DNA from: an uncultured Clostridia bacterium
Lineage (GTDB): Bacteria > Bacillota > Clostridia > Oscillospirales > Acutalibacteraceae
Assembly (NCBI GenBank): GCA_944384995.1
Contig: CALWVN010000012.1
Coordinates: forward strand, 1-54,088
Direction of reading: 5' to 3'
Length of the DNA stretch: 54,088 nucleotides
Of the stretch, positions 25,212 through 33,639 are shown one piece after another. Each line of letters opens with the position of its first letter. The first letter of the stretch is position 1. Below the pieces are notes generated by a model that did not search any database, was not told where the DNA came from, and saw only the letters and a program-made list of their open reading frames with translations. The position numbers were made by a program, and so were the translations under genes.

Positions 25212-26006
25212 TTGGCGATTCTAAAGGATGTTAAGCGGCTGGTCGTCAAGGTGGGCACCTCTACCTTGACCTATGAGACCGGCAAAACGAATATCCGCCG
25301 CATGCACAAGCTCGTGTCGGTGCTGTCCGATATTGTGAATTCCGGCGTGCAGGTGACACTGGTCACTTCAGGCGCCATCGGCGTGGGCGTCGGGAAGCTG
25401 GGGCTTGCCGAACGCCCCGAGGACACCCCGGGCAGGCAGGCCGCCGCAGCGGTCGGGCAGTGCGAGCTGATGTTTATGTATGATAAGCTGTTCGGCGAAT
25501 ACGGGCACACGGTCGCGCAGCTTTTGATGACGAAAAGCGATGTGGAAAACCCGGAACGGCGCGAAAATCTCTCGAACGCATTCGAAAAGCTGCTGGAATA
25601 CGGGGCTGTACCCGTCGTCAACGAAAACGACTCGGTCGCCGTCGAGGAGATCGTCTACGGCGACAACGACAGCCTTTCCGCGATCGTGGCAAAGCTTATA
25701 GGGGCAGATGCGCTGATCATCCTGACCGATACCGACGGGCTTTATGACGCGGATCCCACGGAGAATGAGGATGCGCGGCTGATCCCCGAGGTGCGCGAGA
25801 TCACCGACGAGCTCCTGCATGTTGCGGGCGGGCGCGGTTCGCGCTTTTCGACGGGCGGCATGGTGACGAAGCTGCACGCTGCCGCCATTGCGACTGCTGC
25901 GGGCATCGACGTGATCGTGATGAACGGCACTTCGCCCGAGGCGATCTATAAGGCGCTCGACGGCAAGCAGGTCGGCACATTTTTCGTCGGGAAAAAGGAA
26001 TCTTGA
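25212..26006 (+). CDS. proB: glutamate 5-kinase
   Basis: The 264-residue kinase makes gamma-glutamyl phosphate, the first step of proline synthesis. Amino-acid kinase motifs are KVGTSTLT, TSGAIGVG, PVVNENDSVAVEE and FSTGGMVTKLHAA. The C-terminal PUA domain found in E. coli ProB (367 residues) is absent, as in many short ProB proteins. The start is TTG 25212, after GGGGAGAGCAGGA. proA follows after 16 bp, forming a standard proBA operon. Confidence 0.94.
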   Translation: MAILKDVKRLVVKVGTSTLTYETGKTNIRRMHKLVSVLSDIVNSGVQVTLVTSGAIGVGVGKLGLAERPEDTPGRQAAAAVGQCELMFMYDKLFGEYGHTVAQLLMTKSDVENPERRENLSNAFEKLLEYGAVPVVNENDSVAVEEIVYGDNDSLSAIVAKLIGADALIILTDTDGLYDADPTENEDARLIPEVREITDELLHVAGGRGSRFSTGGMVTKLHAAAIATAAGIDVIVMNGTSPEAIYKALDGKQVGTFFVGKKES

Positions 26007-26022
26007 GAAGCAGGTGAACGAT

Positions 26023-27267
26023 ATGACGAAGCTTGAGGCGCTCGGCGCGCGCGCAAAAGCAGCGGCACGCGTGCTGATGACCGCGACAACGGAAACGAAA
26101 AACGCCGCGCTCGAAGCGGCGGCTGCGGCGATCGAAGCGCAGACGGCGGAAATCCTTGCGGCAAACGAAAAGGATCTTGCGGCGGCGCGGGAAACCGGCA
26201 TGGCGAGCGCCATGCTCGACCGCTTGGCGCTTTCCGAAGAACGATTAAAAGGCATCGCCGACGGCGTGCGCGAGGTCGCACAGCTTCCCGATCCCGTGGG
26301 GGCGGTGCTGTCCGAAACGGTGCGGCCAAACGGTCTGAAGATCCAAAAGGTATCCGTCCCGCTTGGGGTCATCGCAGTCATTTTTGAGGCGCGCCCCAAT
26401 GTCTCGGCGGATGCGGCGGCGCTGTGCTTAAAGTCGGGCAACGCCGTGCTGCTGCGCGGCGGCAAAGAGGCGATCCACTCGAACACCGCCATCGTTTCCG
26501 CCATGCGCAGCGCGCTGGAAACGGCGGGGCTGCCCGCCGACTGCATCTGCCTTGTTGAAGACACCTCCCGCGAGAGCGCACGGGAACTGATGCGCTTAAA
26601 CGGCTACGTCGATGTGCTCATCCCGCGCGGCGGGGCGGGGCTCATCCGTTCGGTCGTCGAAAACGCGACCGTCCCCGTCATTGAAACGGGCGTAGGCAAC
26701 TGCCATGTGTATGTAGATAAAGACGCCGACATCCCCATGGCGGCGGAGATCGTATATAACGCCAAGACCTCGCGCGTGTCGGTGTGCAATGCGGCGGAAA
26801 GCCTGCTTGTGCACAGCGCCGTCGCCGAAAAAGCCCTGCCTGCGATTTACGCGCGGCTTGCTGAAAAACAGGTGACGCTGTACGGCGACGAACGCGCCTG
26901 CGCGATCCTGCCGGGGATCGAAAAGGCGACCGAGGACGACTGGGGCAGGGAATACCTCGACTATAAAATGTCCGTCAAGGTCGTCGATTCGCTCGACGAG
27001 GCGATCGCGCACATCGCACGGTATTCCTCCGGACACAGCGACTGCATCGTGACCGAAAACGCTTCGGCGGCGGGGCTCTTTTTAAACGCAGTGGATTCCG
27101 CGGCGGTTTATTGGAACGCGAGCACCCGCTTTACGGACGGCGGCTGCTTTGGCTTCGGTGCGGAGATCGGCATTTCCACGCAAAAGCTGCACGCGCGAGG
27201 TCCCTTGGGGCTGCCGCAGCTGACGAGCTTTAAATATAAAGTATACGGCGACGGGCAGGTTCGCTGA
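26023..27267 (+). CDS. proA: gamma-glutamyl phosphate reductase
   Basis: The 414-residue aldehyde-dehydrogenase-like enzyme reduces gamma-glutamyl phosphate with NADPH. It shows VIFEARPNVSADAAALCLKSG, ALCLKSGNAVLLRGG and the catalytic-Cys block SVCNAAESLLVH (Cys near residue 256). It ends with the family motif ARGPLGLPQLTSFKY. ATG 26023 follows AGGTGA at 5 bp; GTG 26014 would add three residues. It works with ProB upstream to channel the labile intermediate. Confidence 0.95.
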   Translation: MTKLEALGARAKAAARVLMTATTETKNAALEAAAAAIEAQTAEILAANEKDLAAARETGMASAMLDRLALSEERLKGIADGVREVAQLPDPVGAVLSETVRPNGLKIQKVSVPLGVIAVIFEARPNVSADAAALCLKSGNAVLLRGGKEAIHSNTAIVSAMRSALETAGLPADCICLVEDTSRESARELMRLNGYVDVLIPRGGAGLIRSVVENATVPVIETGVGNCHVYVDKDADIPMAAEIVYNAKTSRVSVCNAAESLLVHSAVAEKALPAIYARLAEKQVTLYGDERACAILPGIEKATEDDWGREYLDYKMSVKVVDSLDEAIAHIARYSSGHSDCIVTENASAAGLFLNAVDSAAVYWNASTRFTDGGCFGFGAEIGISTQKLHARGPLGLPQLTSFKYKVYGDGQVR

Positions 27268-27295
27268 TCGCGCCGACGCAAAACAGGGTTCGGTG

Positions 27296-28096
27296 ATGAT
27301 GATGGCCAAAACCAATACAAAGCATAAAAAAGGCGCGCGCCGCTGGGCGTTTCCCTTAGGGCTTGCCATTGCGGTGCTCGCCGTGATCGGCGCGGTCACG
27401 GTGATCGTCGCCGGCGTGACCGCCATTCGCCAGGCGGTCGAAAACAGCCGCAATTACGACGAATACAATACGCTGCTCACGCCTGTGGTGATGAACGACC
27501 CGGATGCGTTCGACGACCTGACGCAGGCGGATCCCGAACAGCTGATCGATATTTCGATCTGGTCGATCCTCAGAAGCGACCTTTCGCCCGACCAATACAC
27601 GTATGATGATAACGGCATGGTCATCCCCGAAGCGGACGTGACCGCTGAATTCCGGCGGCTGTTCGGCACGGAGGTGGAGCCGCAGCACGCCACGGTCGAA
27701 GGGTACGGCTATACCTTTGCCTATGATGCGACCAAGCAGACCTATTCCATCCCCTTGACGGGCGTCGTGCCGACGTACACGCCGCGTGTCGTGAACGCCG
27801 AAGAACGCGGGGATACGATCATTTTGACGGTCGGCTACATCGGCGGCGACCAGTGGACGCAGGACGCCGAGGGCAATATGGTCGCGCCCGAGCCCGACAA
27901 ATACATGCGCGTGACGCTGCGCGTGCGCGAGGACGGCTATTACATCAGCGCGCTGCAAAATACTTCTGTGCCCGAAACGGCGACGACCGCGGCTGCACCG
28001 CAGACTACAGCCGCCGAGACCACGACCGCCGTGACGACCGTTCCCGCGACCGAAGCGGCGACCGCCGCACCCGAAACGACCGCCGCCGCGCAGTAA
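27296..28096 (+). CDS. membrane-anchored extracytoplasmic protein with Thr/Ala-rich tail
   Basis: The protein (about 266 residues) has a basic N-terminus (KTNTKHKKGARRW) and a single membrane helix (about residues 20-42). A mixed domain of about 170 residues follows, with strands such as TYSIPLTGVVPTYTPRVV and TIILTVGYIGGDQW. The last 40 residues are almost only Thr, Ala, Pro, Val and Glu. The domain is predicted outside the cell and the tail resembles a flexible or glycosylatable stalk. Several ATG codons in a row (27296-27304) make the start uncertain. It lies between proA and rpe, probably co-transcribed. No family is recognised. Confidence 0.78.
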   Translation: MMMAKTNTKHKKGARRWAFPLGLAIAVLAVIGAVTVIVAGVTAIRQAVENSRNYDEYNTLLTPVVMNDPDAFDDLTQADPEQLIDISIWSILRSDLSPDQYTYDDNGMVIPEADVTAEFRRLFGTEVEPQHATVEGYGYTFAYDATKQTYSIPLTGVVPTYTPRVVNAEERGDTIILTVGYIGGDQWTQDAEGNMVAPEPDKYMRVTLRVREDGYYISALQNTSVPETATTAAAPQTTAAETTTAVTTVPATEAATAAPETTAAAQ

Positions 28097-28106
28097 AGGA
28101 GAACAC

Positions 28107-28775
28107 ATGAACCGTATTTCACCGTCTATTTTATCTGCTGACTACGGCCACCTTGCCGCCGCGCTCGAGCTTTTGACCGCATCGGGCGCGGATATGGTGC
28201 ACATCGACGTTATGGATGGGCATTTCGTGCCGAATATCACGATCGGGGCGCCGGTGGTGCGCTGCCTGCGCAAGTGTACTGCGCTCTCCTTTGATGTGCA
28301 TCTGATGATCGACGAACCGCTGCGCTACGTCGCGGATTTCGCCCAAGCGGGCGCGGACCGCATCACCTTCCATACCGAGGCAAAAAGCGATGTCGGGGAA
28401 ACGCTCGACGCGATCCTTGCGGCGGGGAAAGAGGCGGGGCTTGCCGTCAAGCCGGGCACGGACATATCGGAGGTCTACCCGTATCTCTCGAGGCTCGCCA
28501 TGGTGCTCGTGATGACCGTCGAGCCGGGCTTCGGCGGGCAGAGCTTCCGGGCGGACATGCTCCCGAAGATCCGCGCGCTGCGCAAGGAATGCGTACGGCG
28601 CGGGCTTCCCGAACTGGACATCCAGGTGGACGGCGGCATTTCGGCGCAGACTATCGGCGACGTGGCCGCAGCGGGCGCAAACGTGTTCGTTTCGGGCAGC
28701 GCGCTGTTCTCAAGCAAGGATATGGCGGCGGAGATCCGCCGGTTCAAGACGCTGGCGACTGCGGCGCAGATGTAA
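28107..28775 (+). CDS. rpe: ribulose-phosphate 3-epimerase
   Basis: The 222-residue TIM-barrel enzyme interconverts ribulose-5-phosphate and xylulose-5-phosphate in the pentose phosphate pathway. Signature blocks are ISPSILSADYGHL, HIDVMDGHFVPN, DVHLMIDEP, MTVEPGFGGQSF and QVDGGI. An SD (AAAGGAG) lies 8 bp before the ATG. Its last 32 bp overlap the 3' end of the leftward MecA-like gene. Confidence 0.96.
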   Translation: MNRISPSILSADYGHLAAALELLTASGADMVHIDVMDGHFVPNITIGAPVVRCLRKCTALSFDVHLMIDEPLRYVADFAQAGADRITFHTEAKSDVGETLDAILAAGKEAGLAVKPGTDISEVYPYLSRLAMVLVMTVEPGFGGQSFRADMLPKIRALRKECVRRGLPELDIQVDGGISAQTIGDVAAAGANVFVSGSALFSSKDMAAEIRRFKTLATAAQM

Positions 28776-29298
28776 ACTCTATGGCGCGTGCATGCTCGGC
28801 GAGATGCTGCGCGACCCTGCCGCGCGCGGGGCAGACTGTTCCGTATTCCGAAAGCAGCTGTGCGCCGCGCTCGGCGCTTTGTGCGTCGTCAAACGAAAAC
28901 AGTACTGCAAAGCCTGTTTGCGTACGGTAAAGCGTCCGTTCTACGCCGTAAAGCGGCGGGCGGGAAAGCAACTTCAGCAGATCTAAAAACGCGTCGGCAT
29001 CCTGTGTGCAAAACAGCAGCGTGCGCCCCGTATGCAGCACGCGCAGCCGCATTTTGCGCGCAGTAAACAGAAAAATGCAGCCGCCGCCGGGCTCGGGCAG
29101 CACGTCGATGCGCAGCCTTCTCCTTGCGGGAACGGCAAAATCGAGCGTGCGCCGCGCGCAATGCAGGATCTCGCGCACAACGCGCGCGGTCTGTGCGTTG
29201 TCGGCGGCAAGATCTTCAAAGGAAAGACGATAAGCGGAAAGCTCCTCGCGCGTGAGCGCGGCGAGCAGTACTGCGGCGGATGTTTTATGCAGTTCCAT
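28744..29298 (-). CDS. MecA-like adaptor protein
   Basis: The 184-residue protein resembles MecA/YpbH adaptors, which bring substrates to ClpC-ClpP. The N-terminal pattern ALTREELSAYRLSFEDLAADNAQTARVV, then VPARRRLRIDVLPEPGGGCIFLFT, parallels the MecA N-domain. The C-terminal part has the YRTQTGFAVLFSFDD strand pattern. The usual long acidic linker is short here. AGGGGG precedes ATG 29298. The gene diverges from the rnfD-like gene and its 3' end overlaps rpe. The client protein is unknown. Confidence 0.68.
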   Translation of the reverse strand: MELHKTSAAVLLAALTREELSAYRLSFEDLAADNAQTARVVREILHCARRTLDFAVPARRRLRIDVLPEPGGGCIFLFTARKMRLRVLHTGRTLLFCTQDADAFLDLLKLLSRPPLYGVERTLYRTQTGFAVLFSFDDAQSAERGAQLLSEYGTVCPARGRVAQHLAEHARAIEFTSAPQSPAS

Positions 29299-29447
29299 TC
29301 GGTAAAGCCCCCTTTATGCGCAGCATACCGCCCGTGGGCGTTGCCGCTTTTTGCGAAACCGCGAATGAAACAGCGGTCGCCTACTTCATCCTATTGCAAA
29401 GCCCCGGGTTTTGCAATGCAAAATTTATGGAAAACGAGGTGGTTTTT

Positions 29448-30521
29448 TTGCGTCAGGAAAGTCAGACCCCGACAGACGGCCGTCTGTTTACCCCTGAAAT
29501 GAAGGCGGAACTGCGCACGACGCAAAAGCAGATGCTCGACCGCCTGGTCATGTTGTTCGCGCCGACGGTCATGGCGTGGTATTATTATGGCTCGCGCGCG
29601 CTGTGGCTCGTGTGCATCGCGGTGCTGACCGCCGTGGTGTGCGAAGGGCTCGGCATGAAGATCCTGGGCCAGCATCCGACGCTGCGTGACCTTTCGGCAG
29701 TGGTCACAGGCGTGACCGTGGCGCTTTGTCTGCCCGCCTCTTCGCCCGCGTGGCTCATTGTGCTCGCCGTCTCGTTTGCCATCCTCGCGGCGAAGCTGCC
29801 GTTCGGCACGGCGCGCAGTCTCCTGTTTTCCCCTGCGGCGGCGGGGCTTGCCTTTGTGACGGTCTGCCTGCCGCAGTATGTGTTCGCCTACCCCGCGCTG
29901 CCTGCGGCTGGGGAGAGCGCACCGGTATTCGGCAGCTCCGCGTTTACGGAAGGCGTATCGTTGACGCAAATGCTGCAAAACCGCGCGTCTGTGGGCGGCG
30001 AGCTTGCCAATTATTTGGATATACTGCTTGGCGCGCATGCGGGTGCTATGGGCACGGGCTGCATGGTCGCGCTGTTCGGCGCGCTGCTCTATTTGCTGCT
30101 GCGCCGCCCGAAGCAGTTTACGGCCGCCGTCGGATTTTTAGTTGCGGCGGCAATTTTCGCACTGCTGTTCCCGCGCACCACGGCCGGACGCGGACAGTCC
30201 GTTGCCATGGAGCTTTGCGGCGGGATGCTGGTGTTCGGGGCGCTGTTCCTTTTGTCGGAGGAGCCGTTTTTGCCGAAAACCTTTTACGGCAGGCTTGCTT
30301 ACGGCGTCTGCGGCGGTGTGTTTTGCATGCTGTTCCGCAGATTTGGCGCGTTCGAGGAGGGCGTGATGTTTGCTGTGCTGCTCACGCAGGCGCTTTCGGG
30401 CGTGTTTGACCGCCTGCCCGACGCAGGGCTTACGCGGCGCTTGCAGGCGCACCGGCGGCGCAAAGACCGCTCCAGGACGGAAGCGGCACTGCCGGAAGAG
30501 GGAGGTGCTGCGGATGCATGA
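29448..30521 (+). CDS. rnfD: RnfD/NqrB-like membrane protein lacking a recognisable FMN site
   Basis: This 357-residue polytopic protein aligns with RnfD: SAVVTGVTVALCLPASSPAWLIVL matches the SAVVTGLLLAL..LP segment, and LFSPAAAGLAF matches the FNPALxGRxF segment. RnfD normally carries FMN linked to Thr in a D-G-x-(S/T)-x-A-T-P-L motif. Here the equivalent stretch reads TEGVSLTQML, one or more residues short and without A-T-P. The GETS segment is replaced by MGTGC. TTG 29448 was chosen as start because GAGGTGG (29436-29442) lies 5 bp upstream; ATG 29427 has no SD. It is the first gene of a D-E-A trio. Confidence 0.8.
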   Translation: MRQESQTPTDGRLFTPEMKAELRTTQKQMLDRLVMLFAPTVMAWYYYGSRALWLVCIAVLTAVVCEGLGMKILGQHPTLRDLSAVVTGVTVALCLPASSPAWLIVLAVSFAILAAKLPFGTARSLLFSPAAAGLAFVTVCLPQYVFAYPALPAAGESAPVFGSSAFTEGVSLTQMLQNRASVGGELANYLDILLGAHAGAMGTGCMVALFGALLYLLLRRPKQFTAAVGFLVAAAIFALLFPRTTAGRGQSVAMELCGGMLVFGALFLLSEEPFLPKTFYGRLAYGVCGGVFCMLFRRFGAFEEGVMFAVLLTQALSGVFDRLPDAGLTRRLQAHRRRKDRSRTEAALPEEGGAADA

Positions 30522-31656
30522 CCGTGGGAAAGAACTGCTGAAAGGGATCCGTGACAGCGCCGTCGTCAAAAACCCCGTGCTGTTTGAGGCGATCGGGCTG
30601 GCGCCTGTCGCGGCTATGGCGGTATCCTTAAAATCCGCGATCATTTTAGCGGTCGTTTCGTGCGCGGAGCTGGTCGTCATCGAGCTGCTCGCGTGCCTCG
30701 CCTTAAAACGCATCAAAAGCTATTTCCGTGTCGCCGTATATGCGGTGCTCGGGGTGCTGATCAATATCCCGATCTTCATGCTCTTTGAGCGTTTCGCGCC
30801 CAACGAGACGCAAAACGCCGGCATCTTCCTGCCGTTGCTCGCCGTCAATTCCTTAGTGGCGCTGCACTGCGAACGGTTCGCGGTGAAAAATCCGTTCGGC
30901 AAAACGTTTGTAGACGCGGTCTCCGCGAGTGCGGGCTATGCGCTGGTGGTGCTGCTGGTCGGCGTGGTGCGCGAGATTTTGGGCAGCGGGACGATCTATT
31001 CCGTCGATTTAAAGCTTCCCGTACAGCTGCCGGGCTTTTTGTACCCGTTCGGCGGGCTTCTGCTGCTGGGTCTCCTTGCGGCGGGCGTCAAGGCGCTGAT
31101 TTTGCGCCGTCACCCCGACGCACACCCCGAACGGGCGTTTGACATGCGCGAGATTTCGCAGTCGCACGTCGGGAAGCTGCGCAATTTGCTGGATGCGGAT
31201 TTCAACCCGTATGACGAGGAAGAGACGGCAGCGCCCGCGCCCCGCACACGGACGGAAAAGCAGCGCAAAAAGCAGGACGCGCCCGCATCAGAAGCGTCTG
31301 CACAAGCGCCTCAGGCGGAACCGTCGGAATCGCCCGAACGCCGGACGAAAAAGGCGGAAAAGAAAATGAAAAAGCGGGCAAAGCCCGAAAAAGCGCCGCG
31401 CGGCAAGGCGGCAAAAGCGGCAAAGACACCGTCGGACGTGCCGAAAGCCGCTGCGGCGGCCGAACAGCCGCAGCGGACGCGCCGTGCCGAACCCGAGGAC
31501 TATCTCTCGGAATTCGACGAGATTTTGTCGGAGCTTGACGCATACCGCGAAAAATACGGGATGCCCGATGGCGCGGACAAGGCAGACGGCGCACAAATAC
31601 CCGCATCCGGCGGCGCGGATGACGCGGAGGATCCGAAAGGCGGGGAAAAGCCATGA
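30514..31656 (+). CDS. rnfE: RnfE/NqrD-like membrane protein, no cluster cysteines, long charged C-terminal extension
   Basis: Residues 1-205 are RnfE-like with six membrane helices (KNPVLFEAIGLAP, GIFLPLLAVNSLVALHCERFA, VVREILGSGT). In RnfE/NqrD two Cys (GLCP and TNC) bind a [2Fe-2S] cluster with RnfA. Here they read GLAP (Ala30) and VNS (Ser113). About 175 extra residues follow, rich in Ala, Lys, Glu and Pro, ending in an acidic helix (SEFDEILSELDAY); RnfE proteins normally end near 200-230. The extension would be cytoplasmic. GGAGGTG (30501-30507) is 6 bp before ATG 30514, which overlaps rnfD by 8 bp. The 3' end overlaps rnfA by 4 bp. Confidence 0.8.
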   Translation: MHDRGKELLKGIRDSAVVKNPVLFEAIGLAPVAAMAVSLKSAIILAVVSCAELVVIELLACLALKRIKSYFRVAVYAVLGVLINIPIFMLFERFAPNETQNAGIFLPLLAVNSLVALHCERFAVKNPFGKTFVDAVSASAGYALVVLLVGVVREILGSGTIYSVDLKLPVQLPGFLYPFGGLLLLGLLAAGVKALILRRHPDAHPERAFDMREISQSHVGKLRNLLDADFNPYDEEETAAPAPRTRTEKQRKKQDAPASEASAQAPQAEPSESPERRTKKAEKKMKKRAKPEKAPRGKAAKAAKTPSDVPKAAAAAEQPQRTRRAEPEDYLSEFDEILSELDAYREKYGMPDGADKADGAQIPASGGADDAEDPKGGEKP

Positions 31657-32246
31657 GTATTTTAGGCAGCCTGTTTTCGGCGGCGCTGTATGCCTGCCTG
31701 TTTCAAAACCTGATCTTTTCGGGCGGTTACGGGGCGGATGAAGCGATCCGTATGGCGGCAAAGCCCAAGCAGCTTTTCCCGCTGACCATCTTCATCGTGT
31801 ATTTTTCGACGCTCGGGTCGCTCATCTGTGTGCTGTTGGAGCAAAGCGCCGCCGTGCGCGCGCTGAATATATTTTGGCACGCGCTCCTTTTCGTCGGCGT
31901 GCTCGTCGCGCTGTATCTTCTTACACTGTTTGTCGTGCTGCTTTTCTTCCGCGCAAAGCCGCGCACCGTGCGGCGGCTCGGCGTTGCGGCATTCAACACG
32001 CTGGTGCTTGCCGTTCCGTTCATCAACTATCGTGCGGCGTTCGGCGTGTTCGAGGCGATCGGCGCAGGTATCGGCGCGGGGCTCGCCTTTGTCATCGCCG
32101 TACTGCTTATCAACTTCGGTCTGCGCGCGCTTGACAAAAACGAGCAGATCCCGAAAAGCTTTAAGGGCACGCCTGCCGTGTTTATTTATGTATCCATTCT
32201 CGCGCTCGCGTTCACGGGGCTTACGGGCACGGGCCTCGGCGTTTGA
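31653..32246 (+). CDS. rnfA: RnfA/NqrE-like membrane protein lacking cluster cysteines
   Basis: The 197-residue, six-helix protein has RnfA length and hydrophobic pattern, with PKSFKGTPAVFIYVSILALAFTGLTG matching the family's PxxFxGxPxxFIxxGLxALAFxGF ending. RnfA normally has Cys in GLCP and TNC. The corresponding stretches here are GGYGADEA and FNTLVLAVPF. The only two Cys (15 and 59) fall elsewhere. It overlaps the rnfE-like gene by 4 bp (ATGA) and is followed 13 bp later by a putative glycoside hydrolase gene. No rnfB, rnfC or rnfG is next to it. Confidence 0.76.
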   Translation: MSILGSLFSAALYACLFQNLIFSGGYGADEAIRMAAKPKQLFPLTIFIVYFSTLGSLICVLLEQSAAVRALNIFWHALLFVGVLVALYLLTLFVVLLFFRAKPRTVRRLGVAAFNTLVLAVPFINYRAAFGVFEAIGAGIGAGLAFVIAVLLINFGLRALDKNEQIPKSFKGTPAVFIYVSILALAFTGLTGTGLGV

Positions 32247-32259
32247 AAGGGAAAGAGCC

Positions 32260-33444
32260 ATGTTCAAAAACCGGGATGTAAAGCCTCGGAAAAAAAGCTA
32301 TTATCCGTTTTCCAAAAACTATCCGAGCCGGCGCACGGGTACGACCTACGCCATCGGGGAAAGCCGTGCGCGCCGCGAAAAGGAACGGCACGCCAACGTC
32401 GCATACGCCGTGGCGCTCGTTGTGGTGTTCGTGGTGGTCTTTGCGGTGACGTTTGTCGCCATCTCGCTGTATGAGCGCCCCATCGACGACGGCAGCGACA
32501 CGGCGGTCAGCTTCGACGGCGATTACCGCGCGCAGTATATCACCGCCGACGAGCTCGGCGGCGGCATTGCGTTTGACCTGTTCTTCGGGCAGCTTTCGGA
32601 AAGCGGTGCGAATGCGGTGCTGCTGGATTACAAAAATGGATCCGGTCTGCTTTGCACCGATACGGGTGCAGATACATCCGGCGAGATCGGCGCCGCAGCG
32701 GCAAATACGGCGGCTGCGGACACGGTGGCGCGGCTCAAAGCGCAGGGCTACGGGATCATTGCACGCATCCATTGCTTTAAAGACCCCCTTGCGGCTTCGC
32801 AGCTTCCCGAAGCGGCAGTGACCGAGGCGGACGGTACGACCGTTTGGCTGGATGACAGCGCCCGCAACGGCGGGCAGCCGTGGCTCAACCCTTATTCCGA
32901 GACGGCACAGCTTTATTTGCTGGGCGTGATCAGGAGTGCAGTCGATTTCGGCGCGGACGTGGTGCTGCTCGACAGCGTGCAGTTCCCGACGGGCGACCTT
33001 GCCGCGCGCGCAACGTATCGCGGGGAAGCGGAAAGCACCTACAGCCGAAACGCGATCCTGCAAAGCTTCATCGAGCGTGCCAAAGCACAGGTGGGCGAGG
33101 TGCCTTTGGCGGTCGCCATGCCGCTTTCGGCGGCGCTGTTCGGCGACACGGCGGCGTACGGCGGCGGGATCTTCGACTCAGCGGCGGATATGGCGGCGGT
33201 CACGCTCACGCGCGCGGGGCTTCAAGACGGCGCCATGCTCGGGAGCACTGTCTATTCCGCCGACATGGACGAGGCTTCTTTCCTTTCCGCTGCCACGGCG
33301 GCGCTGGAAGCGCGGCTTTCGGAAAACTACCGCACGGAAGAGTACCTGCCCGTGCTCGAGGACGGGACGGATGTATCAAACCTCGAAAATGCGGGTATAC
33401 ATAAATATATATACCTGCGCACGGCAGACACCGATACGCAGTAG
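32260..33444 (+). CDS. membrane-anchored putative glycoside hydrolase (DUF4015-like)
   Basis: The 394-residue protein has a basic cytoplasmic N-terminus, one membrane helix (about residues 45-70: VAYAVALVVVFVVVFAV), then an extracytoplasmic TIM-barrel-like domain. Segments such as SGANAVLLDYKNGSG, YGIIARIHCFKDP, WLNPYSETAQLYLLGVIRSAVDFGADVVLLDSVQFP and VPLAVAMPLSA match the order of DUF4015 putative glycosyl hydrolases. The family's usual FDEIQFDYVRFP motif reads ADVVLLDSVQFP here, so activity is uncertain. AAAGGGAAAGAG precedes ATG 32260. The 13-bp gap to the rnfA-like gene makes it part of that operon. Confidence 0.72.
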   Translation: MFKNRDVKPRKKSYYPFSKNYPSRRTGTTYAIGESRARREKERHANVAYAVALVVVFVVVFAVTFVAISLYERPIDDGSDTAVSFDGDYRAQYITADELGGGIAFDLFFGQLSESGANAVLLDYKNGSGLLCTDTGADTSGEIGAAAANTAAADTVARLKAQGYGIIARIHCFKDPLAASQLPEAAVTEADGTTVWLDDSARNGGQPWLNPYSETAQLYLLGVIRSAVDFGADVVLLDSVQFPTGDLAARATYRGEAESTYSRNAILQSFIERAKAQVGEVPLAVAMPLSAALFGDTAAYGGGIFDSAADMAAVTLTRAGLQDGAMLGSTVYSADMDEASFLSAATAALEARLSENYRTEEYLPVLEDGTDVSNLENAGIHKYIYLRTADTDTQ

Positions 33445-33611
33445 GCGATAAAAGAGGGGGCGGCATGCAGATCCGGCTTTGCAACCGCGCCGGGGGCTTT
33501 GCATGCATCATGCCCGAGACGATCCTGGATGAATGCGCGCAAACTATAAAGATAACATATTTATAGAAAAGGAACTGCCCGCGTTCTTTTGAGCAGAGCA
33601 GATAAAAATAC

Positions 33612-33639
33612 TTGACAAGTGTTGATTTAGTGGTATAAT
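33612..33639 (+). promoter_or_regulatory. promoter of the riboswitch/P-type ATPase transcript
   Basis: TTGACA (33612-33617), a 16-bp spacer, and an extended -10, TGGTATAAT (33631-33639). Confidence 0.85.

Noticed and set aside
25368-26564. Minus-strand frame of about 398 codons opposite proB and proA
   Set aside because: Both proB and proA are complete and recognisable on the + strand; the antisense frame has no family features.
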